From: Algoriphagus mannitolivorans DSM 15301
Lineage (GTDB): Bacteria; Bacteroidota; Bacteroidia; Cytophagales; Cyclobacteriaceae
Reading direction: 5' to 3'
NCBI RefSeq assembly: GCF_000429425.1
Contig: NZ_KE386902.1
Span: forward strand, 361,481-425,480
DNA: 64,000 bases
Each line of letters opens with the position of its first letter. Within the stretch, counting starts at the first letter, position 1. Below, piece by piece: positions 1 through 8,151 of the stretch. The position numbers and the translations under genes are program-made. The notes beneath the pieces are model-generated. The model ran no database searches. It was given only the letters and a program-made list of their open reading frames with translations, and was not told the origin of the DNA.

Positions 1-363
1 GACATCGGCCATGCTTACGCCGGTGGACCAGTATCCGGTGGAGTTCAATCCTGCCTCGTCGGTAATGTCTTTAAATTTCAGGTTTCCCTGATTGAGGTAT
101 AATCGGTTGCTGCCTTGATTGCTGGCCAGAAAGATATCAATCAGGCCATCATTGTTGATATCGCCTAAGGCGACTCCAGCTCCATTGTAAAAATTTCGGA
201 AGGTGTATGGGTTGACCTTTTCGGTATAGCTTAGATCATTACGGAAGTCAATTCCGGAGGCTTTGGGGTCAATTAGTTTGAAAAGTGTAAAGTCCTCCTG
301 TTCTCTTTTTGCGCAGGAAAAGAGAAGTAAAAGTGATGCTGTAAATAGGAATAGTTTTTTCAA
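1..363 (-). CDS. FG-GAP/VCBS repeat lipoprotein, N-terminal part (CRTAC1-like)
   Basis: This is the first 121 codons of a protein that continues beyond the left edge. It starts with TTG followed by a lipoprotein signal: KKLFLF, a hydrophobic run and the lipobox LFSC, so the mature protein should be anchored at Cys17. The segment GVALGDINNDGLIDIFLA is a typical FG-GAP/VCBS blade with the Ca-binding DxNxDGxxD signature, followed by NRLYLNQG and FKDITDEAG as in CRTAC1/ASPIC-type propellers. Such lipoproteins often follow SusC/SusD pairs in Cytophagales, and here it lies 65 bp downstream of susD on the same strand, though a terminator intervenes. The ligand cannot be told from the sequence. Family assignment is firm; the TTG start is likely because no ATG fits the signal peptide. 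Confidence 0.8.
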   Translation of the reverse strand, partial: MKKLFLFTASLLLLFSCAKREQEDFTLFKLIDPKASGIDFRNDLSYTEKVNPYTFRNFYNGAGVALGDINNDGLIDIFLASNQGSNRLYLNQGNLKFKDITDEAGLNSTGYWSTGVSMADV

Positions 364-372
364 AACTTGTGT

Positions 373-408
373 AAAAAAAAGGAAGTGTACCGAAGCACAC
401 TTCCTTTT
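373..408 (-). terminator. Rho-independent terminator after susD
   Basis: On the minus strand two 12-nt arms (positions 408-397 and 388-377) form a stem closed around a CTTCGG-containing loop and are followed by a run of T (A run 373-380 on the plus strand). It lies 21-56 nt past the susD stop, so it should end or attenuate the susCD transcript before the VCBS gene. Confidence 0.85.
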
Positions 409-428
409 ACAAATATAGATTCTATCAA

Positions 429-1919
429 TTAATAACCAGGGTTCTGCTTCAGAGCAGGGTTGGCATTGATTTGATTTTGAGGGATTGGGAACAAGGCTCT
501 GAAAGCTTCAGACTGTCCTTTTTCCCACCATGGCTGATTCCATTTTCCGAAACGGATTTGGTCAGATCTTCTGGTGGCCTCAGCAAACATTTCTCTACCT
601 CTCTCTGCGAATAGCTCGTCAAGAGTAATTGTAGTATATGCTGGCATGTTCGCTCTGGTTCTGATTAAGTTGACCCAGTTTAAGGCCACAGCAGTTTTAC
701 CTTGACGCAAAGCAGCTTCTGCCTTGATTAGGATGATTTCACCGTATCTGATCAATGGATAATCATTGTTTAGGGAAGATGCAGCTCCATTAGCGAATTC
801 AAACTTGCCTACTCTTACACCTGCCTGACGGAAAGCGTTAGGGAAAAGCATGTTGATTTTAGGAGTGAAGGTAAGAGGCTGTCCATCCGGATCATTTGCT
901 TCAGCGGAGATGTCAAGAAGACGCGTTCCGTTTGCAGCAAATTGAGGTCCTTCGATGAAGGATTTCTTACGGGAATCATTGGCGTCGAAGCTGTTGTAAA
1001 ACTCTTCCAAAGATGCGTATCCGTTCCATGGCTGATCTTGCAGGTTGTAAGTCTGCTGACTTAGGTAGTGCAAGGTCATTTGTGCCAAGTTGAATCCTCC
1101 TGCATTGTTTTGATCGTAAGGAAGGGTTAGGATATTCTCAGTAGATCCGCTGTTTCTTTCAGAGAAGTTCGCAAAGAAATTAGAGGTCAAAGAATACTTA
1201 CCGCTGTTGATCACTGCGTCAGCTGCTGCTTCTGCCTCAGCCCATTTGGTAGTACCTGTGTAAACACCGGCATTCAAATAAAGCTTGGCCAACATTGCCT
1301 GAGCAGTCATTTTGTTGATGTTCTGCTTCAAGCTTGTCTCAGGAAGCAAGGCGATATTGTCCTTGATGGACTTCTCGATGAAAGCAAACACTTGAGCTCT
1401 TGTAGCATTGGTAGGGTTTCCACCTGTGGTGTTTTCATCGATGATCGGCACGTTTCCGAAGCTGTCGATCAACCACATGTAAATCAAGGCTCTCAACACT
1501 TTCAATTCAGCGTTCAAAGAAGCTACATCCGGATATTGAATCAACAAGTTGTTGATCTCACCGATGGCACTGTAGCAATAAGCCCAAGAGTTGTTGAAAG
1601 ATTCCTCGGAAGGATTCCACTTGTGCTGATGCATTCTGATCCACTGACCACCATCTTCCCAGTCAGCGCCCTTTTGAGGGATTGCCATTTCGTCGGAAGA
1701 TACTTCCTGAATGGACCAAATACTATTATGACCTCCCCAAGAACCAACGATTCGGGAGTAAGCTGAAGCCTTAAGTACGTTAACCAAGTTGGGATTTTTG
1801 CTATTGGCTATATCCTCTGCTGTCACCCCATCTAGTACCTCTTGCTCCAATTCCTGACATGCTCCGATGGCAAATACCAAAGGAAGCATCAAGCAGATTT
1901 TATTGAATGATTTTAACAT
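429..1919 (-). CDS. SusD/RagB family nutrient-binding outer-membrane lipoprotein
   Basis: A 496-residue SusD-like protein: the surface lipoprotein that caps a SusC porin and captures oligosaccharides or other large nutrients. The N-terminus MLKSFNKICL followed by a hydrophobic stretch and the lipobox AIGAC gives lipidation at Cys21. The TPR-like helical region is visible (SWAYCYSAIGEINNLL, LKVLRALIYMWLIDSFGNVPI, KMTAQAMLAKLYLNAG), and the C-terminal part has the family pattern PLIRYGEIILIKAEAALRQG, then LNWVNLIRTRANMP and ERGREMFAEATRRSDQIRFGKW. Length is within the usual 450-600. It follows susC by 19 nt on the same strand, so the two are co-transcribed. The substrate is not deducible from the sequence. 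Confidence 0.93.
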   Translation of the reverse strand: MLKSFNKICLMLPLVFAIGACQELEQEVLDGVTAEDIANSKNPNLVNVLKASAYSRIVGSWGGHNSIWSIQEVSSDEMAIPQKGADWEDGGQWIRMHQHKWNPSEESFNNSWAYCYSAIGEINNLLIQYPDVASLNAELKVLRALIYMWLIDSFGNVPIIDENTTGGNPTNATRAQVFAFIEKSIKDNIALLPETSLKQNINKMTAQAMLAKLYLNAGVYTGTTKWAEAEAAADAVINSGKYSLTSNFFANFSERNSGSTENILTLPYDQNNAGGFNLAQMTLHYLSQQTYNLQDQPWNGYASLEEFYNSFDANDSRKKSFIEGPQFAANGTRLLDISAEANDPDGQPLTFTPKINMLFPNAFRQAGVRVGKFEFANGAASSLNNDYPLIRYGEIILIKAEAALRQGKTAVALNWVNLIRTRANMPAYTTITLDELFAERGREMFAEATRRSDQIRFGKWNQPWWEKGQSEAFRALFPIPQNQINANPALKQNPGY

Positions 1920-1938
1920 ATCTGTATGATTTAACTGG

Positions 1939-4932
1939 TTATTTAAAGTTTACAGTTACACCCAAAGTGAATGAACGAGTCTGGAAGTAAGTATTTCTAC
2001 GCTCGATACCTGGAGAAAGTGCTGAAGTAAACGCATCACCGTTTTCGGAGTCGTTTGTTCTTACCTCAGGATCGATACCTGTATAACCTGTAAGTGTAAA
2101 TAGGTTTTGGGCTGCTAGATACACTCTAAGAGAACTCAAATTAGGAGAATTGGTTTTCAAATTGTAACCCAATTCCATGTTGTCCAAACGGATGAAAGAA
2201 GCGTCTTCTACATAAGAGCTGTTGAAGGTAGGGCTGGAAGATACCAATGGGCTGGTTGGAGTTTTGTCTGTGATGACAGAGTTCCAAGTGTTTGATCCTG
2301 GATCACCGTTTTCATAGAAGCCTCTGTAAGAGTTGTACAGATCATGTCCCCAAGCTCCTCTAAGGAATACATTCAAAGACCACTGTCCCCACATGAAGCT
2401 GTTGGCAAAGCCGAATTCACCTTTTGGCAAACCGTTACCTAGCTTTTCAAATTCATTTGGATCTGTAGTAGAAAGAATGTATTGTCCGCTTTCAGTCAAG
2501 CCATTCAATCTTGGACCGTAAATGTCACCCAAAGTCTGACCTACTCTGTTGTAGATGATTGGGTTGTTATTTTGACCAGGAGCACCTGGAGTAGCAAATC
2601 TCAATTCTTCGAACCCTAGTTCACCCGCTGACAAGCTTTCGATGGTGGTTTTGTCATAGATGGTGAAGTTTACGGTAGGAGTCCACTTCAAAGAACCTTT
2701 TCCAATCTGGTTTACAGTAGCCAAGAATTCAAAACCAGCGGCTCTCAAGTCAGCCAAGTTTACCCAAGTAGAACCTGCTGTGTTGAATCGTCCTGGATCA
2801 AATGGGTTTGGAGCACCCGCTGCAACTGGAACGTTGAACAACAAGTCAGAAATATTTCTGGTGTAGTAGTCCACGCTACCGGTAATTTTTCCATTCATCA
2901 ATCCAAAGTCAACACCGACGTTGAATTCTTTTTTGGTTTCCCACTTCAAGTCCTTGTTAGGATTGGAGAACTGGTTGATGCCTACGAAGATGTCATTTTG
3001 AGTCAATGGATCACCATCCAAGTCAATTCTGTTACCGTTACCGAACACACCCAAAGCCAAGGTTGGAGATGGAGGAAGGTTACCGGTTACACCGTAAGAA
3101 ACCCTAGGCTTGAATTGGTTGAATACGCCCATGTCGAAGATCTGCGTAAAGTCAGAACCAATGGAAACAGCTGGGAATACACCAGTTTGGTTGTTAGCAC
3201 CGAAACCTGAGTAAGTTTCAGCTCTCACAGAAGCAGAAAAGAAGAAAGTATTGTCCCAGTTGAAGTTAGCTCTACCGAAAGCAGAGTTCAACTGATCTTC
3301 ATTTGCGAAAGAAGAAACGTCTGTGTTATTACCCACGCGGATTGCACCAGCTCCCAAGTTATTCCAGCCTAAGTCAAATAGATATTGACGTACTCTTGCA
3401 TTGAATCCTTGATTTGTAGTGTACTGCAATCCAACACCACCCAACAAAGTCAAGTTAAGCTTGTCGGAAAGATCAGTTTCGTATCTCAATGTAGATTCGA
3501 AGATTCTTTGCTTTCTGTCAAATGTATTTCTCTGAGCAGATCCAGTAGCACCAAGGCCTACTTGGAAATCCTGCAAGGACCAGAATGCCCCAGATAGGGT
3601 ATTTCTTCTGTCTTGAGAATATTGAGCTGACAAAGTCAAATTAGGCATCAAGTCAAATTCAGCTCTGTAAGAAACCAATGCTGTTTTTGTTTCGCCGATA
3701 AACTTTTGCTGTCTGGCAAGAGCTACTGGATTGTAGAAGTCAAACAAATCTCTTTGGAAATATCCACCAAATCTGTTTTGTGCCGTCTCGGTATTTTCAA
3801 ATACCGGAGCAGTAGGATTGTAGATGGTAGCATAACGGAATGCTGCATCATTGATAGATTCAGAATCCACGTTTGTGAATGATAGGTTGACATTGAATCT
3901 TAATCTGTTGTTCAATGCTCCCTGAGAAAGATTCAAACGAGTGTTCAATCTTTCATTTCCTACTCCATTTACGATACCGTTGTTATCACGGTAGTTGACA
4001 GAAGCCATGTAGTTTGAATTTCCGAAGCTACCGGATACACTGGCGTTGGTAGTGTAGGACAAAGCATCGGAGATCAATTCATTTCTCCAGTCTGTTCTGC
4101 TACCGAAGTCAGTTCCACCTCTGGCAACAAATTCTTCAGGAGAAAGCACTGGAATGAGGTTGGTAGCCTGGTCAAGAGTGGCGAATGAATTCACAGTCAC
4201 ATTGGTAGTGCCTTCTTTTTTACCTCTTTTAGTAGTGGTAATCAAGATAACACCCGAAGAACCTCTTGCACCGTAAATAGCAGCTGCAGAACCGTCCTTC
4301 AATACGTCAATGGACTGAATGTCATTTGGATCGACGTTTTCAAGAGAAGCACCGATCACACCATCCAATACGATCAAAGGGGAGGAGTTAGCTCCGAAAG
4401 TGGAAAGACCTCTCAAACGCACGTTGAAGGCATTGTTTGGGTTACCACCTGGACGAGTGATGGATAGACCTGCTACTTTACCTTGAAGCAACTGAGCAGG
4501 GTTGGTCACGTTACCTCTGTTGAAGTCTTCAGGCTTTACGCCTACTACTGCAGAGGTAATTTCTTTTTTGTCCTGTGAACCATAACCGATTACCACCGCT
4601 TCTTCGAGGCTTTGAACATCCTCACGAAGGTTGATGGTAATGTTGGATTGGTTACCGATTTCTACTTCCTGGGTAAGGTAGCCCACGAAGGAAATCACTA
4701 ATACTTGGTCGCCAGGCTGAAGTGGGAGGGTAAATTTCCCGTCCAGATCAGTGGCTGTTCCGCGTGTCGTTCCTTTGACAAGAACTGTAGCACCCGGTAC
4801 AGGGTCTCCAAGACCTGCATCCAGGACTGTGCCTGAGATGGTACGGCTTTGGGCATTGGCGAATGCGATAGTGCCCAGCATAAGCACCAACGCAAGCATC
4901 AACGACTTGAGTTTTGGTAAATAATTTCTCAT
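1939..4932 (-). CDS. SusC/RagA family TonB-linked outer-membrane porin
   Basis: A 997-residue SusC-like TonB-dependent transporter that works with the neighbouring SusD lipoprotein to import a ligand across the outer membrane. Order of parts: signal peptide ending AFANAQ (about residue 27); carboxypeptidase-D-regulatory-like domain about 29-105 (RTISGTVLDAGLGDPVPGAT ... DGKFTLPL); the SusC linker EEAVVIGYGSQDKKEITSAV; plug about 125-235 (LLQGKVAGLSITRPGG, LIVLDGV, SIDVLKDGSAAAIYGARGS); then the barrel, ending with the aromatic-rich strand RSFTLGVTVNF and a final lysine. There is no N-terminal STN domain, so FecI/FecR-type sigma control is not expected. A LacI-type palindrome lies 190-210 bp upstream. 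The ATG at 4932 fits the signal peptide. Confidence 0.95.
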   Translation of the reverse strand: MRNYLPKLKSLMLALVLMLGTIAFANAQSRTISGTVLDAGLGDPVPGATVLVKGTTRGTATDLDGKFTLPLQPGDQVLVISFVGYLTQEVEIGNQSNITINLREDVQSLEEAVVIGYGSQDKKEITSAVVGVKPEDFNRGNVTNPAQLLQGKVAGLSITRPGGNPNNAFNVRLRGLSTFGANSSPLIVLDGVIGASLENVDPNDIQSIDVLKDGSAAAIYGARGSSGVILITTTKRGKKEGTTNVTVNSFATLDQATNLIPVLSPEEFVARGGTDFGSRTDWRNELISDALSYTTNASVSGSFGNSNYMASVNYRDNNGIVNGVGNERLNTRLNLSQGALNNRLRFNVNLSFTNVDSESINDAAFRYATIYNPTAPVFENTETAQNRFGGYFQRDLFDFYNPVALARQQKFIGETKTALVSYRAEFDLMPNLTLSAQYSQDRRNTLSGAFWSLQDFQVGLGATGSAQRNTFDRKQRIFESTLRYETDLSDKLNLTLLGGVGLQYTTNQGFNARVRQYLFDLGWNNLGAGAIRVGNNTDVSSFANEDQLNSAFGRANFNWDNTFFFSASVRAETYSGFGANNQTGVFPAVSIGSDFTQIFDMGVFNQFKPRVSYGVTGNLPPSPTLALGVFGNGNRIDLDGDPLTQNDIFVGINQFSNPNKDLKWETKKEFNVGVDFGLMNGKITGSVDYYTRNISDLLFNVPVAAGAPNPFDPGRFNTAGSTWVNLADLRAAGFEFLATVNQIGKGSLKWTPTVNFTIYDKTTIESLSAGELGFEELRFATPGAPGQNNNPIIYNRVGQTLGDIYGPRLNGLTESGQYILSTTDPNEFEKLGNGLPKGEFGFANSFMWGQWSLNVFLRGAWGHDLYNSYRGFYENGDPGSNTWNSVITDKTPTSPLVSSSPTFNSSYVEDASFIRLDNMELGYNLKTNSPNLSSLRVYLAAQNLFTLTGYTGIDPEVRTNDSENGDAFTSALSPGIERRNTYFQTRSFTLGVTVNFK

Positions 4933-4981
4933 AGGGTTTTTTGTTTTTTGAAAAAGCGAAATAGGTATGAGTACTTAATTT

Positions 4982-4989
4982 CAAACCTA
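4982..4989 (-). promoter_or_regulatory. Possible -7 box of the susCD promoter
   Basis: TAGGTTTG on the minus strand matches TAnnTTTG and would start transcription roughly 40-45 nt upstream of the susC ATG. The nearest TTG-like -33 element is 25 nt away instead of about 19, so the promoter is non-canonical and might need an activator. Confidence 0.4.
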
Positions 4990-5122
4990 AAGTCAGGCTT
5001 AAATTTTAATTTTGCAATTATTAACAAATGCTGAATTCCACCCCTGAAAAATCTATTCTCAACAGAATTAACCTTATTTTAACGATTAATTATTCAAAAT
5101 TTGATTTTGATTCCTAATATTT

Positions 5123-5142
5123 AACGGAAAACGTTTTCCGTT
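5123..5142. promoter_or_regulatory. Perfect 20-bp palindrome, LacI/GalR-type operator
   Basis: AACGGAAAACGTTTTCCGTT equals its own reverse complement over all 20 bases, with a central CG step. A palindrome centred on CG and flanked by A and T tracts is the classic shape of LacI/GalR-family operators. It sits about 190-210 bp upstream of the susC start and 280-300 bp upstream of the DUF5686 gene. The regulator gene is not in this window. Binding by a LacI-type protein is an inference from shape alone. Confidence 0.6.
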
Positions 5143-5421
5143 TAAAGAATCTTAAAAAAATCAATTTTTATTAATTAATTGAAAATTTCAGCTTTTCTGA
5201 AAAACTCGCCATACAGCGTGTTTTGGAGTTTTTTAAAAAAATTAAAGAAGTCGGATGGTCAAGTATTTATTCTTGTTGAAGTTTTTCGTTAAAGCTATTT
5301 GATAATAATTAACAATCCCTTGTATAGATATTACATAAATTTCTGGATGTTATATTTAATGACAACCCTGCAACATTTTTTTAACGTTTAGCATCCCATA
5401 ATAAAGCAACTAACCAACTCC

Positions 5422-8085
5422 ATGCGCCTTTTCATTTTCAAAAAATCCGCTTTGTTTTTTATAGTCTTTTGGATAAGTATTTCCGTGGTACTGGGACAGG
5501 GAATTCGAGGAAAAGTCAAAACAACTTCAGGCGAGCCTTTGGCCTTCGCTTCTGTTTACATCCGCAATTTGGAGGATGGAGTTCCCACCAATGAAAACGG
5601 GCTGTTTGAATACCGACTGGCACCGGGATTTTATGATGTTCTAATTCAATACCTAGGCTATAAATCTCAATTGCATACGCTGGAAATAAGAGACCAATGG
5701 ATCGAGTTGGATTTTGCCTTGGAGCCGCAGGTATTTACTCTCAGTGAGGTGGAAGTCAAGGCTGGAGCAGAAGACCCGGCATTGACCATCATGCGAAAGG
5801 CCATCGCAAAAGCCAAATATCATCGGCTTCAACTGAAGGAATATTCCATGACTGTTTACCTAAAGGGTACTGGACAGCTAACAGATGCCCCTTTTTTCCT
5901 GAGAAAAAAACTGGAAGAAGAGGGGATGAAGCTGAACGAAGCTTATACTTCCGAGTCTGTATCCAGAATTAAATTTTCCCTACCAGACAAGGTGGAGGAA
6001 AAAGTGATTTCCATCCGCACCAACGGCGATAATCAAGGAACTTCCCCGGCTCCCTATATTCAAACCTCCTTTTACCAAGATCAGATCAATGGGGTAGTGT
6101 CTCCACTTTCCCGGTATGCCTTCCAGTATTATCAATTTCGCTATGAAGGCAGCTTTTTTGACCAAAATGTCTTGGTCAGCAAAATCCGGGTCACTCCACG
6201 GTCCCGAGGAGAACAGGTTTTTGAAGGGTACATCTATATAATCGAAGGGCTATGGGCTATTCATAGTCTGGACCTAAAGACTTCTTTGTTGGGGTTTGAA
6301 ATCACCGCAAGGCAACAGTATGCTCCCGTCGGTGAAAATGTCTGGATGCCTTTGACCCATACCTACACCTTTGGAGGGAAGATTTTTGGCTTTGCCGGAG
6401 AATTTAAATACTTGGCTTCTACCCGGGAGTATGACCTCAAATTGAATCCAGATCTGGCGCATGTGCCTGAGATTATTGATGAAAAAGTTCAGGAGATCCC
6501 TTCAGGTGTGTTGAAGGTAGATAAATCAATTTCAGCTTTGGAGCAGCTGGCTACCGAAGAACCCAAAACCAGAAAAGAATACCGCAAACTCCTGAATCAA
6601 TACGAAAAGGAAATGATGGAGGAAGAAAAAGCTAGGGCAAAAGATCCAGTGGTGGCTGAGCGCTATTACAGCGTGGATTCTCTGGCTAAAAAGAGAGGCT
6701 TGGCCTACTGGGATAGCATCCGGCCAGTTCCTCTTACTTTAAAAGAAATTCAAGGATACCAAAGGGATGATAGCTTGGCTACGGTGGAGGCTGCTAAAAT
6801 GAGTGAAGTGGACTCGATTGCCAAAAAAGCAAGAAGGAAGTACCAGCCCTTGGACTTTTTGACTGGTCAAAATTTCAGTTTTGGGAAAGGTGTGACGATA
6901 GGCTTTAGCCAGAATTTGACAAAATTCTCCTTCAATACAGTGGAAGGTTGGAAAGTCGGACTTGGGGTTTTCTATAGAAAATATGAAGAAGAAAAGCTGG
7001 CAGACAGTGTGAATGTCAACCGCAAAAGTTTCACGATCCGCCCAGAGCTGCGGTACGGGTTATCCAGCCAGCGTTTTTATGGGAAAGTAAATTTCAGATG
7101 GGCCCATACCCAGCCAACTTCTGGACAGACATGGGGGATTGAAGGGGGAAGATTCATTTACCAATTCAATAATCAGAATCCAATCAATGAGCAAGTTAAT
7201 GCTTTGTATTCCCTCCTTGTGAGGAGAAACTATATGAAATTATACGAACAGGATTTTGTCCAAGGCTATTGGTTTCATCGGGTCAATTATGGGTTTACCT
7301 ATCGGCTAAACCTGAGCTATGCGCAAAGAAGGGAACTTTTCAATACTTCGGATTATAGTTTCTACAACAAGCCGGAGCGGGATTATTCCTCCAACAGACC
7401 TGGAAATGTGGAGGCGAATGGCCTGAGTTTTCAGGATCATCAAATCGCCAAGATTTCTGCATCTGCTGAGTGGAGACCGGGGTTGACCTACACTATCCGG
7501 GATGGTAGAAAAACCCCGAATTTTTCCCGATCCCCGCTGGTGACCTTTTCCTACCAGAAGGCCATTCCCCATTTGATCTCTGGACGGAATGCATCTGATT
7601 TTGATTTGTTGGAAATGGGACTGGAGCATGACTGGAGCTTTGGAGTCAGTGGCAAGCTCGATGTCAAGCTCAATGCCGGTACTTTCCTGACCCATGGCAG
7701 GGTTTATTTTCCGGATTTCAAGCATTTTGGCGGCAATAGGACCCTATTTTCGAATTTCGGACCTGCATCCAATTACCGACTGATGGATTATTACCGATAC
7801 AGCACTTCAACTTCCTTCGTTTCCGGGATTGCGCACTATCAGTTTAGAAAATTCTTATTCACCCAGTTGCCCATGCTGAGATTTTCTGGTTTGAGAGAAA
7901 ATGTTTTTGTCAATTACCTGAAAACCGAAACTTCCCCGCATTACACAGAAATCGGATATTCTTTGGATAACCTGTTTAGGATTTTCCGGGTGGAGCTGGG
8001 AGTGGCTTTTGAAAATGGGGACTTTTTAAGGGCTGGTCCTCTCTTTGGGATCGCAACTATCTTCAATATTAATTTTGAGGACTGA
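5422..8085 (+). CDS. DUF5686 outer-membrane protein with carboxypeptidase-regulatory-like domain
   Basis: An 887-residue envelope protein of unknown molecular role. The signal peptide ends at about VVLGQ (residue 26). Residues 27-110 form a carboxypeptidase-D-regulatory-like beta-sandwich (GIRGKVKTTSGEPLAFASVY ... GLFEYRLAPGFYDVLIQYLGY). Residues about 115-360 match the DUF5686 core (PALTIMRKAIAKAKYHRLQL, YLKGTGQ, QTSFYQDQINGVVSPLSRYA). A charged helical stretch at 385-460 precedes a long C-terminal half with alternating aromatic strands, ending NIFNINFED-like, which suggests an outer-membrane barrel. It is transcribed divergently from susC and converges on the DUF5916 gene. The last 51 residues exist a second time, decayed, at 10432-10587. 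The ATG at 5422 is required by the signal peptide. Confidence 0.88.
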   Translation: MRLFIFKKSALFFIVFWISISVVLGQGIRGKVKTTSGEPLAFASVYIRNLEDGVPTNENGLFEYRLAPGFYDVLIQYLGYKSQLHTLEIRDQWIELDFALEPQVFTLSEVEVKAGAEDPALTIMRKAIAKAKYHRLQLKEYSMTVYLKGTGQLTDAPFFLRKKLEEEGMKLNEAYTSESVSRIKFSLPDKVEEKVISIRTNGDNQGTSPAPYIQTSFYQDQINGVVSPLSRYAFQYYQFRYEGSFFDQNVLVSKIRVTPRSRGEQVFEGYIYIIEGLWAIHSLDLKTSLLGFEITARQQYAPVGENVWMPLTHTYTFGGKIFGFAGEFKYLASTREYDLKLNPDLAHVPEIIDEKVQEIPSGVLKVDKSISALEQLATEEPKTRKEYRKLLNQYEKEMMEEEKARAKDPVVAERYYSVDSLAKKRGLAYWDSIRPVPLTLKEIQGYQRDDSLATVEAAKMSEVDSIAKKARRKYQPLDFLTGQNFSFGKGVTIGFSQNLTKFSFNTVEGWKVGLGVFYRKYEEEKLADSVNVNRKSFTIRPELRYGLSSQRFYGKVNFRWAHTQPTSGQTWGIEGGRFIYQFNNQNPINEQVNALYSLLVRRNYMKLYEQDFVQGYWFHRVNYGFTYRLNLSYAQRRELFNTSDYSFYNKPERDYSSNRPGNVEANGLSFQDHQIAKISASAEWRPGLTYTIRDGRKTPNFSRSPLVTFSYQKAIPHLISGRNASDFDLLEMGLEHDWSFGVSGKLDVKLNAGTFLTHGRVYFPDFKHFGGNRTLFSNFGPASNYRLMDYYRYSTSTSFVSGIAHYQFRKFLFTQLPMLRFSGLRENVFVNYLKTETSPHYTEIGYSLDNLFRIFRVELGVAFENGDFLRAGPLFGIATIFNINFED

Positions 8086-8132
8086 GGCTACCCAATTGGC
8101 ATTTGTCTAAATGGAGTAAAAATGAGTAGCCT
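8085..8132. terminator. Possible hairpin between convergent genes
   Basis: AGGCTAC (8085-8091) and GTAGCCT (8126-8132) are exact inverted repeats flanking a 34-nt loop between the two convergent stop codons. No strong T run follows in either direction, so termination activity is uncertain. Confidence 0.35.
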
Positions 8133-8151
8133 ATTCTTTCCTAAATACGGA

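Larger units (their letters stand above)
4933..5421. other. 489-bp divergent intergenic region between susC and the DUF5686 gene
   Basis: A strongly AT-rich control region with no credible coding sequence on either strand. It holds the 20-bp palindrome at 5123-5142, a TAGGTTTG -7-like box facing susC at 4989-4982, and a weak inverted repeat AAAAACTC/GAGTTTTT (5200-5207 and 5226-5233). I could not find a well-spaced promoter for the rightward gene; TATATTTA at 5351-5358 and TAAATTTC at 5336-5343 are one base off the -7 consensus and lack a -33 partner. Confidence 0.6.

Noticed and set aside
5200..5233. Terminator hairpin AAAAACTC/GAGTTTTT upstream of susC
   Set aside because: The loop is 18 nt, the stem is weak and no gene on either strand ends nearby.
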